From Paenibacillus sp. FSL H8-0548 (GTDB taxonomy: Bacteria > Bacillota > Bacilli > Paenibacillales > Paenibacillaceae), in contig NZ_CP152049.1 in assembly GCF_038630985.1 (NCBI RefSeq), positions 1,693,501 to 1,757,500 of the forward strand: a DNA stretch of 64,000 nucleotides, written 5' to 3'. Of the stretch, positions 1 through 9,436 are shown one piece after another (positions within the stretch are counted from its first letter, which is position 1; the number at the start of each line of letters is the position of its first letter). The notes beneath the pieces are model-generated. The model was not told the origin of the DNA. It saw only the letters and a program-made list of their open reading frames with translations, and searched no databases. The translations under genes were made by a program, and so were the position numbers.

Positions 1-144
1 TTCGGCTGGGAGCGTTACACAGGAGATCAAGGCGATATTCTTGCTATCGACCGTTTCGGAGCTTCCGCACCTGGCGATCGCGTAATTAAAGAATATGGCT
101 TCACGGTTGAGAACGTTGTTAGCAAAGTGAAAGCACTGCTGTAA
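1..144 (+). CDS. tkt: Transketolase, C-terminal end (partial)
   Basis: The window opens in frame with the last 47 codons of a protein that ends with TAA at 142-144. The residues (FGWERYTGDQGDILAIDRFG, then APGDRVIKEYGFT) match the C-terminal domain of bacterial transketolase, including the G-D-I-L-A-I-D-R-F-G-ASAPG stretch typical of the family. Transketolase is the thiamine-diphosphate enzyme of the non-oxidative pentose phosphate pathway. Only the tail is visible, so the catalytic domains cannot be checked. Confidence 0.88.
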   Translation, partial: FGWERYTGDQGDILAIDRFGASAPGDRVIKEYGFTVENVVSKVKALL

Positions 145-194
145 TCGTTACTATAAGCTTTAGCATCCGATAAATAAGGGAGAATTACACTGCC

Positions 195-512
195 ATGTCT
201 CAATTCGATAATGTTTCAATCGTAAAGAAAGCTAATGTTTATTTTGATGGTAAAGTAACTAGCCGCGCTGTGCTGTTTGCAGACGGTACCAAAAAAACAC
301 TAGGTATTATGCTGCCTGGCGACTATGAGTTTGGGACAGACTGCGTCGAAATCATGGAGATTTTAGCTGGTGATTTGAAGGTGCTTCTCCCTGGTGAAAC
401 CGAGTGGATTCATATTCAAGGCGAAGGTGAATTCCGTGTGCCTGCGAATACGAAGTTTAAGCTTCAAGTTGCTGAAGTATCGGATTACTGCTGTTCGTAT
501 ATTTACGAGTAA
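195..512 (+). CDS. ppnP: Pyrimidine/purine nucleoside phosphorylase (PpnP/YaiE, DUF1255)
   Basis: A 105-residue single-domain cupin-like protein that matches the PpnP (YaiE) family in length and in blocks such as [24 protein letters not shown] and [11 protein letters not shown]. Family members phosphorolyse a broad range of nucleosides to base and ribose-1-phosphate. It starts at ATG 195, with an AAGGGAG-like ribosome site around 176-183. It sits 50 bp after transketolase in the same direction, which fits feeding ribose phosphate into the pentose phosphate pathway, although co-transcription is only inferred. A strong terminator follows. Confidence 0.88.
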   Translation: MSQFDNVSIVKKANVYFDGKVTSRAVLFADGTKKTLGIMLPGDYEFGTDCVEIMEILAGDLKVLLPGETEWIHIQGEGEFRVPANTKFKLQVAEVSDYCCSYIYE

Positions 513-534
513 GAATTTCATTGTTTTTAATGGA

Positions 535-590
535 AAAGAGGCTTTCCCGAAGCGAAGATTATTCGCTTGCGGGAAGGCCTCTTTTTTTTC
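535..590 (+). terminator. Rho-independent terminator after ppnP
   Basis: Long stem: aaagaggc, tttcccg and aagcga on the left pair with ttcgctt, gcgggaa and ggcctcttt on the right, followed by a run of eight T. It closes the tkt-ppnP unit. Confidence 0.85.
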
Positions 591-627
591 TCTATATTTC
601 TCCGGAATGAAACGCACCGCCGCCATA
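590..627. repeat. Short interspersed repeat, copy 1
   Basis: A stretch beginning ctctatatttct and containing ggaatgaaacgc and ccgccata lies directly after the terminator. A near-identical stretch occurs at 35929-35965, also directly after a terminator (behind fur). The second copy extends into a hairpin that this copy lacks. Confidence 0.6.
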
Positions 628-750
628 CAATCCCCTAATATCGTGCTACCAATCTTAAAACCTTGTTATATGAGGCGTCTACCCCCAAGGTTACAATAAG
701 TTTATAGATAACGAGGACAAAAATGAAAAGGTTGAAAGGGGGAGAACCTA

Positions 751-1665
751 TTGAAACAAAAGGTTTCACGGAAGTGGAATTTCAAACTTACTTGGCCGCT
801 GCACATCATGCTGATACCAGGCATCGTGCTCGTCTTAATATTCTCATATATGCCGATGCTGGGACTTATTATGGCGTTTCAGGACTTTCAGCCGCAGCAT
901 GGTTTCTTCCGATCAGAGTGGGTTGGCTTCGAAAACTTTACGCTAATGTTCGAATATCCGGATGCGAGACAGGTCATTTGGAACACGTTAATTATCGCAG
1001 TCATCAAGATTGTGGCTCATCTGTTTGTGCCGTTGGTATTTGCTCTGCTGCTCAACGAGGTAAGGAAAATGCTGTTTAAGCGGTTCGTACAAACATTGGT
1101 TTACTTGCCGCATTTCTTATCTTGGGTCATTCTCGGAGGGATTTTGCTGGACATGCTATCGACTGACGGAGGGCTTGTGAATCAAGCGCTGGGTTGGTTT
1201 GGCATTGAGCCGATCTTCTTCCTTGGCGACAACGACTGGTTTAGATTTACGGTTATTGCGAGCGATGTATGGAAGGACTTTGGTTTTTCAACGATTATTT
1301 TCTTGGCTGCCCTCTCCGGCATCAATCCTGACTTCTACGAGGCAGCACTAATAGATGGAGCCAATCGTTGGCAGCAGGTATTTAAGATTACACTGCCATC
1401 GCTTATCCCAATTACAATCGTAGTCGCTACGCTGTCACTTGGGAATGTCTTGAACGCAGGCTTTGATCAAATTTTCAATCTGTACAATCCATTGGTTTAT
1501 GAAAAAGGCGATATTATTGATACTTATGTATATCGTGTAGGACTAATTGGAGGAAACTTTGGGTTTGGTACTGCGGTCGGTGTGTTCAAATCGCTAGTTA
1601 GCTTAATCCTGATTGTCATCTCATACAGGCTCGCCTATAAGCTGGCCAATTACCGCATTTTCTAA
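751..1665 (+). CDS. LplB-type sugar ABC transporter permease
   Basis: A 304-residue inner-membrane permease of the carbohydrate (CUT1) ABC family, LplB/YtcP subgroup. About six hydrophobic segments are visible. The cytoplasmic EAA loop, which docks the ATPase, reads EAALIDGANRWQQVFKITLP. The start is TTG 751, chosen because AAAGGGGGAG lies 7-16 bases upstream. It is the first gene of a permease-permease-lipoprotein block followed by a two-component system, the usual layout for complex-carbohydrate oligosaccharide uptake in Paenibacillus. No ATPase gene is present here; this subgroup normally uses a shared MsmX-type ATPase (known of the family, not seen). Confidence 0.85.
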   Translation: MKQKVSRKWNFKLTWPLHIMLIPGIVLVLIFSYMPMLGLIMAFQDFQPQHGFFRSEWVGFENFTLMFEYPDARQVIWNTLIIAVIKIVAHLFVPLVFALLLNEVRKMLFKRFVQTLVYLPHFLSWVILGGILLDMLSTDGGLVNQALGWFGIEPIFFLGDNDWFRFTVIASDVWKDFGFSTIIFLAALSGINPDFYEAALIDGANRWQQVFKITLPSLIPITIVVATLSLGNVLNAGFDQIFNLYNPLVYEKGDIIDTYVYRVGLIGGNFGFGTAVGVFKSLVSLILIVISYRLAYKLANYRIF

Positions 1666-1678
1666 AGGGGGGAGCTAC

Positions 1679-2560
1679 ATGCATCATCGTTCGTTAACTT
1701 ATCGAATTTTTTCAGTAGGAAATGGCTTGTTTCTAGCGCTTCTATCATTCATGTGTATCGCTCCTCTTATTCACGTCCTTGCGGTATCGTTAAGCTCATC
1801 GGCGGCCGCGGATGCTAATATCGTGAAGATGTGGCCCGTTGGATTTTCACTTGAAGCCTATAAGGTAACATTATCAAACGGGAATTTCATAGGCTCGTTC
1901 ATGAATTCGATTGTGCGAACCGTGCTCGGTACGGCAGTTGCCATCGGCATGTCGATCTTCATTGGTTATTCCTTGTCGAAGGAAACGAACGAGTTTAAGG
2001 GACGCAACATGTACGCTTGGTTTTTTGTCTTCACGATGCTGTTCAGCGGCGGGCTCATTCCGGGGTATATGGTCGTACAGAAGCTAGGCTTGCTGAATTC
2101 GATCTGGGCACTCATCCTTCCGGGGGCGGTCAGCGTGTATAATACGATCTTGCTGATGAATTTCTTCCGTACCTCTGTACCGAAGGCGCTTGAGGAAGCC
2201 GCATTTATTGATGGAGCGGGGCATTTCCGGGCACTGTGGAGCATCTATCTGCCGATCTCGCTGCCTTCGCTCGCTACCATATCGCTATTTACGATGGTTG
2301 GACACTGGAACGCTTGGTTTGATGGTCTTATTTATATGACGCAAACAGAGAAGTATCCGATGTCAACGCTGCTGCAAACGCTTGTTGTCCAGCGGGATCT
2401 AAGCAGTATGAATGTCAATGCGGATGAATTGAAGCAGCTTTCTAATCGGACAGTCAAGACCGCGCAAATCTTTATCGCAACGCTGCCGATTATTGCCGTT
2501 TATCCATTTTTGCAAAAGTTTTTCGTCAAGGGGATCGTGCTTGGCTCTGTTAAGGAATAA
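1679..2560 (+). CDS. LplC-type sugar ABC transporter permease (CarB family)
   Basis: A 293-residue second permease, partner of the LplB-like protein upstream. An EAA loop is visible (EEAAFIDGAGHFRALWSIYL), followed by LPSLATISLFTMVGHWNAWF, a motif typical of LplC/YtcP permeases. ATG 1679 has AAGGGGGGAG immediately upstream. An upstream in-frame start at 1613 would overlap the preceding gene and lacks a ribosome site. The gap from the previous stop is 13 bp, so co-translation is likely. Confidence 0.86.
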   Translation: MHHRSLTYRIFSVGNGLFLALLSFMCIAPLIHVLAVSLSSSAAADANIVKMWPVGFSLEAYKVTLSNGNFIGSFMNSIVRTVLGTAVAIGMSIFIGYSLSKETNEFKGRNMYAWFFVFTMLFSGGLIPGYMVVQKLGLLNSIWALILPGAVSVYNTILLMNFFRTSVPKALEEAAFIDGAGHFRALWSIYLPISLPSLATISLFTMVGHWNAWFDGLIYMTQTEKYPMSTLLQTLVVQRDLSSMNVNADELKQLSNRTVKTAQIFIATLPIIAVYPFLQKFFVKGIVLGSVKE

Positions 2561-2600
2561 AGCTGGACAAAATCATCATCATTTTAAGGGGGAACTTATT

Positions 2601-4301
2601 TTGAAAAAACGATTGGTTAAGCTAAGTGCACTAATGACTGCTCTCGTCCTTTGCGTGGGATTGCTAGGCGCTTGTGGAAGCAACAATGAAGGGAATACAG
2701 GTGGGGCTGCTGCCGACCCGGAAAAGCAGGCTGCTGTAAAAAACGTATTGGAGACAGGGAAATACAGCGAGCCGGTCCAAATGAATATCGTTCGTCAAAT
2801 GACGAGTGACGTTAATTTTCGATCTGGAGAAGATATCAACAATAACCCGCATGTAGATTTCGTGAAAGATACGTTTAATATCGACCTGAACTATGTATGG
2901 ACAGCTGACAGCAGCGCGATCGATACGAAAATTAGATTGCTGCTGTCTGCAAATGAGGAATTGCCTGATGTGATTCAATATCGCGGATCACAGGATGTTA
3001 TTGATGCGCTGATCGACTCCGGTAAATTTGCTGAGGTTGGCGAGCTGTTTGAGCAGTATGCAAGCGACTCTTATAAGTCAGCTATGGCTGAGGACACTAG
3101 CGTGTGGAATCCATACGTCCGCGATGGTGGGAAATACGCGGTTCCTATACTTGATTACGCGAGCAATAACGATACTGTTTTGTGGATTAGAGATGACTGG
3201 ATGACAAAATATAATTTGCAAGCACCAACAACCATTGAAGAGATGGAAAAAATGATGGATATTTTCGCGAATCAAGATCCTGACGGAAATGGTAAAAAAG
3301 ATACGGTTGGACTTGCAGTAGGCTTGAAAAATGGCATGAACACTTGGGGGCTTGCAGACGCTGACTTCATCTTTGGTGCATATGGCGTAATGCCAGGTCA
3401 ATGGAATGCAGATAGCGATGGAAACTTAGCCTATGGCTCCGTTCAGCCGGCAGTTAAGACTGTGCTCGGCAAGCTTAAGGAATGGATGGGAAAAGGATAT
3501 ATTCATAAAGAGGCAGGACTTCACGATGAAGGCAAAGCTGCTGAGTTGTTCTCGGCAGGCAAAGCGGGCATCGTAGCAGCGCCATATTGGGCTGGAGGCT
3601 GGCCGCTGCCAGCGGTTAAGGAGATCGATCCAAACGCTGATTACTCGGCATATCCGCTGCCTGCTGGACCGGACGGACAGATTGGCCGCAGCCAATCCGG
3701 CGTAAGCAATGGAGTTATTTTGATCAACAAAAATTATGAGCACCCGGAAGCGTTCTTCCTCTATGCCAACTATCTCTATAATAATCAAGCTAATCCGCAA
3801 GCGGGCAGTCCTCTTGAATATGGCTTTAAAGAGGGGTATGATTACTTGATTAAAGACGGACAGCCGACATGGGACCCAGAACAGTTCCCTACGGAAAATC
3901 CGATTATGAACATGGGGAAATATGCGGTGTTGTTTGATGGCGCTCGTATTCCATCACTTATGATGAAGACGCTTAGTGATTTGGACAGCGGCAAAGAGCC
4001 TGCAACTGCGTTTGAGAAAAAATCATCCATGGAAATGGATAAAAATATTCACGGCGGCGCTGTTAACTTCTCGCAAATTGAGTATGCAATGCCAAACCTT
4101 TACAACGGCTCTCCTACAAAAACCTATAAGAAGCGCTGGGATTTCCTTAACAAGAGCGAGCAGGAAACCTTTAGCAAAATTATTTACGGCAGCAGTCCAA
4201 TCGAGGCGTTCGATACGTTCGTGACGGAGTGGAAATCGTCTGGCGGGGACACGATTACAGAAGAGATTAATGAATGGTATGATTCGGTACAAACCAATTA
4301 A
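2601..4301 (+). CDS. Extracellular solute-binding lipoprotein (LplA-like)
   Basis: A 566-residue oligosaccharide-binding lipoprotein for the two permeases upstream. The start is TTG 2601 behind AAGGGGGAAC. The signal peptide has KKR at the N-terminus, a hydrophobic stretch and a lipobox LLGAC with Cys25 as the lipidation site. The length and closing region (WDFLNKSEQETFSKIIYG) fit the large LplA/YtcQ subgroup. A GNGKKDTVGLA-type segment with a calcium-loop look (DPDGNGKKD) lies near residue 230. The substrate cannot be read from sequence; the neighbouring GH43-like glycosidase suggests a galactose- or pentose-containing oligosaccharide. Confidence 0.86.
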   Translation: MKKRLVKLSALMTALVLCVGLLGACGSNNEGNTGGAAADPEKQAAVKNVLETGKYSEPVQMNIVRQMTSDVNFRSGEDINNNPHVDFVKDTFNIDLNYVWTADSSAIDTKIRLLLSANEELPDVIQYRGSQDVIDALIDSGKFAEVGELFEQYASDSYKSAMAEDTSVWNPYVRDGGKYAVPILDYASNNDTVLWIRDDWMTKYNLQAPTTIEEMEKMMDIFANQDPDGNGKKDTVGLAVGLKNGMNTWGLADADFIFGAYGVMPGQWNADSDGNLAYGSVQPAVKTVLGKLKEWMGKGYIHKEAGLHDEGKAAELFSAGKAGIVAAPYWAGGWPLPAVKEIDPNADYSAYPLPAGPDGQIGRSQSGVSNGVILINKNYEHPEAFFLYANYLYNNQANPQAGSPLEYGFKEGYDYLIKDGQPTWDPEQFPTENPIMNMGKYAVLFDGARIPSLMMKTLSDLDSGKEPATAFEKKSSMEMDKNIHGGAVNFSQIEYAMPNLYNGSPTKTYKKRWDFLNKSEQETFSKIIYGSSPIEAFDTFVTEWKSSGGDTITEEINEWYDSVQTN

Positions 4302-4324
4302 TTATTAACATTGGGATCAAGGCG

Positions 4325-4363
4325 GCACCCGTTCCTTTACTAGGGGAACGGGTGCTTTTCCTT
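4325..4363 (+). terminator. Terminator between solute-binding protein and sensor kinase
   Basis: gcacccgttcc and ggaacgggtgc form an 11-bp stem with an 8-base loop, followed by ttttccttgtt. It probably separates the high-expression transporter block from the regulator genes, with some read-through possible. Confidence 0.75.
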
Positions 4364-4385
4364 GTTGGAGAGGGCGGCAAAGTAG

Positions 4386-6152
4386 ATGGAGAAATCGAAT
4401 ATTTTCAAAAAGATATTAGCCATTATGGCTCTGCTGCTCATTCCGTTTGTAGCGCTGTATACCTATTCCAATCAAGTCAGCATTCGGGTCGTACAAGAGG
4501 AAATTGAGCAAAATAATCGCAACAATCTTTCTTTTCTGGTCCAGCAGATCGATGCCGAATTCAACAAGTTTATGACCTCGGTCATTAATTTGGGCATTGA
4601 ACCAAGGGTGGAAACCTTTACGGTTATGGAGTCCGAGTCTGGCAATTATGATTCGTTCAAAATAAAGCTGGAGCTTCAGGAGGAGCTGGAGAGACGCGGA
4701 AAAACGGGCGGCTGGTCACATTCGTACTCGCTTTATGCTCCACTCTCGGATGTAGTCGTCAGCAGTCATAATTCTATTACATTCAAAAAGCTGTTTCGCG
4801 ATGAGATCGTAAGCAATCCCGTTCAGCCTTTTATATGGAAATTTGATCCTATGGAAAACGATCGTGTTCCGGACTCATTCGTATTCCGCACCGTAGAACC
4901 GCTAACGGCTTATGATTATGCCAAAGAAGCGGATCTGATCGGCGAAATTCGTGTGGATGCCAAAAATATCGGAGAGATGCTTACTAGTTTTAAATCGGAT
5001 AGTTCGGGCGACCCTTTCCTATTTCATCCGGATTATTCGCCTATTGTGTCGCGTACCGCGAATCTAAAACGAATTGGCGAGCTGATTCCTTCCTTTGTGA
5101 CAAAGAGCGGAATGTCGAAAAATCAGGGAACGTTCATTACTTCACTTGAGGACGAACGGTATCTGGTCACTTACATCCAATCGGACACTATCGGCTGGTA
5201 TCTAATTGAATATGTTCCGCTCGAAAGTATACTTAATCCGATAACGTCAGGCAGGAACTGGTTTTGGTTATCTATGAGCGTTATTGCCATTATTAGCGTG
5301 CTTGTTGCCTATCTTCTCTATAAAAATGTACAGGTTCCAATTCGAAAGCTCTACTTTGCTGCCAAGCGTCTGCGAATGGGCGATTATACGGCTCGCGTTG
5401 ACAGCGACAAACAGGATGAATTCAGTTATTTGTTCGATCAATTCAATCTTATGAGCGAGCAGATTCAAAATCTGATCGATCGCGTGTATGAAGAAAAGCT
5501 GCGTTCCAGAGAAGCCACGTTAAAGCAGCTTCAGTCGCAAATTAATCCGCATTTTCTGTACAATTGCTTGTTTTTTATGAAAAATATGACCCGGATCGGG
5601 GAGCATGAAGCTGTCATGGAAATGGCGGTGAAGCTCGGTGAATACTATCGCTATACCACACATGTAGACCAGCAAAATACGACGCTTAAAGAAGAAATTA
5701 AGCTGATCTATAATTACTTGTCTATTCAGAATATGCGCATGAATCGAATTCAATTTGAAATTGATATTCCCGCTGCGATGGAGGATTTGACGTTGCCAAG
5801 GCTGATTCTTCAGCCAATCGTTGAAAATGCAATCATTCATGGTATTGAGCAGAAGGAAGAAGCAGGCATAATTAAAATTAAAGGTGTTGCTTTGCCAGAC
5901 AGCTTTATGATCGTGTTCGATGATGATGGTGTCGGAATGAGCGAGCAGGAGCTGGGTGAGCTGAGAGAATCGATAAACACACCAGGCGAGGCGGAAGGAA
6001 GCTGCGGAATGCGAAATGTTCATCAGCGGCTTATCCATAAGTATGAGGGGCGTTCGGGACTTGAGCTTGAGCATTCTCCTGCTGGAGGCTTGAGAGTCAT
6101 TGTTCGGTGGGAAGAAGAGGTGGAGCATGTACGAAGTATTGATCGTGGATGA
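4386..6152 (+). CDS. YesM-like sensor histidine kinase
   Basis: A 588-residue membrane sensor kinase. A membrane segment at about residues 11-28 and another near 296-316 enclose an extracellular sensing domain. A HAMP linker follows (about 317-370), then a His-kinase phosphoacceptor domain with INPHFLYN, phosphoacceptor His389. The ATPase domain has an N-box PIVENAIIHG and a G-box DDDGVGM. This is the YesM/LytS-type kinase that pairs with AraC-type response regulators. The regulator gene downstream overlaps its 3' end by 26 bp. The pair probably senses an oligosaccharide, or its bound lipoprotein, and controls the adjacent transporter and glycosidase. Confidence 0.9.
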   Translation: MEKSNIFKKILAIMALLLIPFVALYTYSNQVSIRVVQEEIEQNNRNNLSFLVQQIDAEFNKFMTSVINLGIEPRVETFTVMESESGNYDSFKIKLELQEELERRGKTGGWSHSYSLYAPLSDVVVSSHNSITFKKLFRDEIVSNPVQPFIWKFDPMENDRVPDSFVFRTVEPLTAYDYAKEADLIGEIRVDAKNIGEMLTSFKSDSSGDPFLFHPDYSPIVSRTANLKRIGELIPSFVTKSGMSKNQGTFITSLEDERYLVTYIQSDTIGWYLIEYVPLESILNPITSGRNWFWLSMSVIAIISVLVAYLLYKNVQVPIRKLYFAAKRLRMGDYTARVDSDKQDEFSYLFDQFNLMSEQIQNLIDRVYEEKLRSREATLKQLQSQINPHFLYNCLFFMKNMTRIGEHEAVMEMAVKLGEYYRYTTHVDQQNTTLKEEIKLIYNYLSIQNMRMNRIQFEIDIPAAMEDLTLPRLILQPIVENAIIHGIEQKEEAGIIKIKGVALPDSFMIVFDDDGVGMSEQELGELRESINTPGEAEGSCGMRNVHQRLIHKYEGRSGLELEHSPAGGLRVIVRWEEEVEHVRSIDRG

Positions 6153-7761
6153 CGAAAGATCGGTTGTTGAAGGTGTTGCAGCCACGCTGCCATGTGATGA
6201 ATTGAAAATAAGCACGATCCATAAAGCATTCTCCGTTACAGATGCGCTAAGCATTATGAGACGAAGCTCTATTGATCTAATTATTACTGACATTCGAATG
6301 CCCGGTATTTCTGGTCTGGAGCTGATGGATAAGGTGCACGAAACCTCGCCATCCACGCAGTGTATTTTGCTAACGGGATATGCGGAGTTTGAATATGCCA
6401 AGCGTGCGATTATTGGCGGAGCATCTGACTATCTGCTGAAGCCGGTAAATGATGATGATTTGATTCGAGCAGTTGATAAGGCGCTGGGAACGGTACGGAG
6501 GGAGTGGGAGGCGCTCATTTCTCGAGACCACACGTTGAAAACGATGCGAGACAATTTGCCGCTGCTGCGCAGGGATTTGCTCCTTGAGCTGCTGCAGGGG
6601 CATGCGCTACCCAGAGCTGCTTTGGATGAGAGGCTTTCATCGCTCATGATTCCGCTCTCGCAAGGAGATTCTGTCGCATTGCTGCTGATCAGGATGGAGG
6701 AGCCCTTCGTTCATTATAATTATAAGGATCGTACACTGCTTGAATATGCGGTTAGCAACGTTGCTGAAGAGGTGCTGCGTGATCACTGCCAGGTATGGCT
6801 CTGCAAGGAAACACATGGTTATTTGGCATTTGTAGTAAAGCGAAGCGTTAAAGAGCAGCCGCGGGGCGTACCGAAATCCTCTGCGAGAGAACAGCTTGAG
6901 CGTCTGGGAGAGTTGATTCAAAGACAGGTTCAAACTTATTTGAAAGGTGCTGTGTCCGTTGTAATCGGCGAGGAAGGACCTTTCCCTGAGCATTTGGCAT
7001 TGACCTACAGCAGCGCGCTCACTGCATTCCGCAAGCATATTAGCAGCGGCAAGGGATATTTGGTTTCCCTTGGCGAGCATCAAGAACGAGCATCGGTGCA
7101 AACACTTAGGCAGCTCTATGAGCCTCCGACGGTTCAGGACCTATTGGAGGCGGGACGTTGGGATGCCTTCGAGGCAAAGCTTTCGCTTATCTTTAAGGAG
7201 CTTGAACAGGACTTTAGCGATTCGGCCGAGCATGCCTTTGAGACCTTCTGTGCCGTGACCGGCGCCTTAGCCTTCATAGCTCATAAAAGCGGTTATGGCT
7301 TGTTTGATTTCCTGCCGCCCAGCGAGCGTGCTTCCTTGACCTTTGAATCGTTCGAAACGTTCGGACAGCTTAAGGAAGGATTATTCCGATTGTCTGCTCT
7401 TATGCGCACATCGCTGGAGCGAGAGGCGGCGGACGGTCATTCCAAGCTGATCTACAAGGTTCACAGGTTTATCGAGGAGCATTTGGATAAACCGATTTCT
7501 CTTCAGATGATCGGAGAATATGTCCATCTTCATCCTGTTTATGTATCGCAAATGTATAAATCGGTTACAGGGGAAAGTCTAACAGACTATATGCTTCGCA
7601 TACGTATGGAGAAATCTGCTTATTTATTGAAGACAACCAATTTAAAAATATACGAAATCGGAAACAAATTCAGCTATCAGAATGCACCTTATTTTATTAA
7701 GCAGTTCAAGAAGGTATACGGAAAGACGCCGCAAGAATTCAGGGATGAACATTCTGTTTAA
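6127..7761 (+). CDS. YesN-like response regulator, REC plus AraC helix-turn-helix
   Basis: A 544-residue two-domain regulator. The receiver domain covers residues 1-120, with acidic pocket Asp8/Asp9, phosphorylation site Asp55 (LIITDIRMPG), Thr83 and Lys105 (YLLKPV). A long linker follows. An AraC-type double helix-turn-helix forms the last 100 residues, ending with YFIKQFKKVYGKTPQEFR. The start is ATG 6127, inside the end of the kinase gene, with AGAGGTGGAG just upstream; this gives a normal receiver N-terminus. An upstream TTG at 6100 is less likely. It is the cognate regulator of the kinase before it. Confidence 0.9.
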   Translation: MYEVLIVDDERSVVEGVAATLPCDELKISTIHKAFSVTDALSIMRRSSIDLIITDIRMPGISGLELMDKVHETSPSTQCILLTGYAEFEYAKRAIIGGASDYLLKPVNDDDLIRAVDKALGTVRREWEALISRDHTLKTMRDNLPLLRRDLLLELLQGHALPRAALDERLSSLMIPLSQGDSVALLLIRMEEPFVHYNYKDRTLLEYAVSNVAEEVLRDHCQVWLCKETHGYLAFVVKRSVKEQPRGVPKSSAREQLERLGELIQRQVQTYLKGAVSVVIGEEGPFPEHLALTYSSALTAFRKHISSGKGYLVSLGEHQERASVQTLRQLYEPPTVQDLLEAGRWDAFEAKLSLIFKELEQDFSDSAEHAFETFCAVTGALAFIAHKSGYGLFDFLPPSERASLTFESFETFGQLKEGLFRLSALMRTSLEREAADGHSKLIYKVHRFIEEHLDKPISLQMIGEYVHLHPVYVSQMYKSVTGESLTDYMLRIRMEKSAYLLKTTNLKIYEIGNKFSYQNAPYFIKQFKKVYGKTPQEFRDEHSV

Positions 7762-7780
7762 TCATGGGAGGATGGAGAAT

Positions 7781-9226
7781 ATGGAAAACATAGCAAGGCT
7801 CTACAACGGACAAGCTTGGAAGGATACGGATGGTCATACGATAAGAGCACATGGCGGGTGGATGCTCCAGCAGGACGGCTATTATTATTGGTTCGGAGAG
7901 GATCGTACGGATGGTAAAAAGGTATCCTGCTATCGCTCCAGCGATTTAAGCTGCTGGGAGAATAGAGGAGCAGTACTGACGCTGAAATCCAAGGTTCGGC
8001 CTACGTATTACCGGACCTCGCTGGAGATGTATTCTCCAGATCAAGAAGATATTGGATACGGACAAGGTGCCGTCATCGAGCGTCCGAAGGTGCTTCGCAA
8101 CGAGCGCACTGGCAAATATGTCATGTGGATGCACTGGGAAAATGGCCGGGATTATCATGATGCCCGTTGTGCCGTTGCAACATGTGATACGATCGATGGC
8201 GACTATGTTTATCATGGCAGCTTTAATCCAATCGGCTATATGTCAAGGGATTGCACCGTATTTCAGGACGATGACGGCAGCGCCTACTTTATCTCAGCTG
8301 CTAGAGATAACGCAGATCTTCTCGTATACAGACTGTCGGATGATTATTTGAGCATTGATGAGCATGTGAAGACGCTATGGCCGGGTCAATATCGCGAGGC
8401 ACCTGCAGTGATGAAACGAAACGGTGTATATTTCCTCATTACTTCCGCTTGCACCGGCTGGCTGCCGAATCAGGGAACCTATGCTTATGCTGACAGCCTA
8501 ACCGGCAAATGGTCGCAGCTATTGCCGTTTGGCGATTCGACAACCTATGATTCGCAGCCGGCATTCATTATGCCGCTTCAGGTCCAGGGTAAGACAGAAT
8601 ATTTGTATGTAGGGGATCGCTGGGACCCGTCAAGCTATCATGACTCCACTTACGTGTTTTTACCGCTTAGCTTTCCTATGGATAAGGAAATGAAGGTGGA
8701 CTGGGCTGACCATTTTACGTTAAATCACTTTACGGATTCGATTGAGAATACGCTGCATAGCGGCATGCATCGCATCAAAAGCTGCGGCGCAGAACGTTAT
8801 TTGGCAGTACAGCAGACAGCAGGTGAAGAAGCTGCCGTCAACGGCAAGATGCTGTCTTATTTGGCAGAAGAGCAAAAATGGATCGTGGAGCAGGCTGAGG
8901 ATGACGGATATGTTCTCTTCAAAAACGTATTTGACGGTCGATACCTAGCTGCATCGTTATCTTCTGATGAGCTGCCTGAGGGTGATGGGAAAGTATTATT
9001 GGTGCAAAAGGGAGCGCACGGCTGCTGCTGCGAATGGGCGCTTAAGGATGCCGATGACGAGGGGAAAATCCTTATTCGAAATCGCATGTCTGGAAAAGTG
9101 CTGAGTACCCGAAATAGGACTGGAGAATCACTAGCGCACCCTTCTGTCCATGTAGAAGAGGCGGTGGAGCATGATCCGCGAAAGGGACGTGATCCGCAGC
9201 TCTTTGAGATATTAGCCGTTTATTGA
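7781..9226 (+). CDS. Glycoside hydrolase family 43-like protein (galactanase-type)
   Basis: A 481-residue cytoplasmic protein with no signal peptide. The first 310 residues read as a five-bladed GH43 propeller (blocks AHGGWMLQQDGYYYWFGE, ERPKVLRNERTGKYVMWMHW, SRDCTVFQDDDGSAYFIS, REAPAVMKRNGVYFLITS). The remainder looks like a beta-trefoil/ricin-type domain (ERYLAVQ, GRYLAAS). This arrangement resembles exo-beta-1,3-galactanase-type GH43 enzymes. The Glu in REAPAV is the likely acid. A canonical N-terminal base Asp is not obvious, and a Gln in SQPAFIMPL may act instead, as described for that subfamily. ATG 7781 is preferred over 7772, with GGGAGG at 7765. It probably degrades imported oligosaccharides. 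Confidence 0.78.
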   Translation: MENIARLYNGQAWKDTDGHTIRAHGGWMLQQDGYYYWFGEDRTDGKKVSCYRSSDLSCWENRGAVLTLKSKVRPTYYRTSLEMYSPDQEDIGYGQGAVIERPKVLRNERTGKYVMWMHWENGRDYHDARCAVATCDTIDGDYVYHGSFNPIGYMSRDCTVFQDDDGSAYFISAARDNADLLVYRLSDDYLSIDEHVKTLWPGQYREAPAVMKRNGVYFLITSACTGWLPNQGTYAYADSLTGKWSQLLPFGDSTTYDSQPAFIMPLQVQGKTEYLYVGDRWDPSSYHDSTYVFLPLSFPMDKEMKVDWADHFTLNHFTDSIENTLHSGMHRIKSCGAERYLAVQQTAGEEAAVNGKMLSYLAEEQKWIVEQAEDDGYVLFKNVFDGRYLAASLSSDELPEGDGKVLLVQKGAHGCCCEWALKDADDEGKILIRNRMSGKVLSTRNRTGESLAHPSVHVEEAVEHDPRKGRDPQLFEILAVY

Positions 9227-9244
9227 TTTGCAAGAATTGAGAAG

Positions 9245-9290
9245 CCGTCGCAGATTAGCTCTTATGGAGCTGCAGCTGCGACGGATTTTG
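9245..9290 (+). terminator. Probable terminator after the GH43 gene
   Basis: ccgtcgcag and ctgcgacgg form a perfect 9-bp stem enclosing a second small agctc/gagct pairing. The T-tract is weak (attttgc). Confidence 0.5.
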
Positions 9291-9436
9291 CATGCAGACA
9301 AACGGTACAAAAGTCGATTTTTCGTGACATCTGCGACTCAAATCAAATTGATTTAAACTAGCCAAATCGGATAAAGTTAATAAAGAAGGAAGTGTCCACG
9401 GTTTAAGCCTTGGCGCGTGTATAGGAGGTTAGGCTC

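Noticed and set aside
723..1079. 118-codon open frame with an ATG start and nearby purines before the LplB gene
   Set aside because: It overlaps the permease in another frame; the permease has the better ribosome site and clear family motifs.
5520..6401. 293-codon open frame on the minus strand
   Set aside because: Antisense to the kinase and regulator genes, no ribosome site and no recognisable motifs; a shadow of the coding strand.
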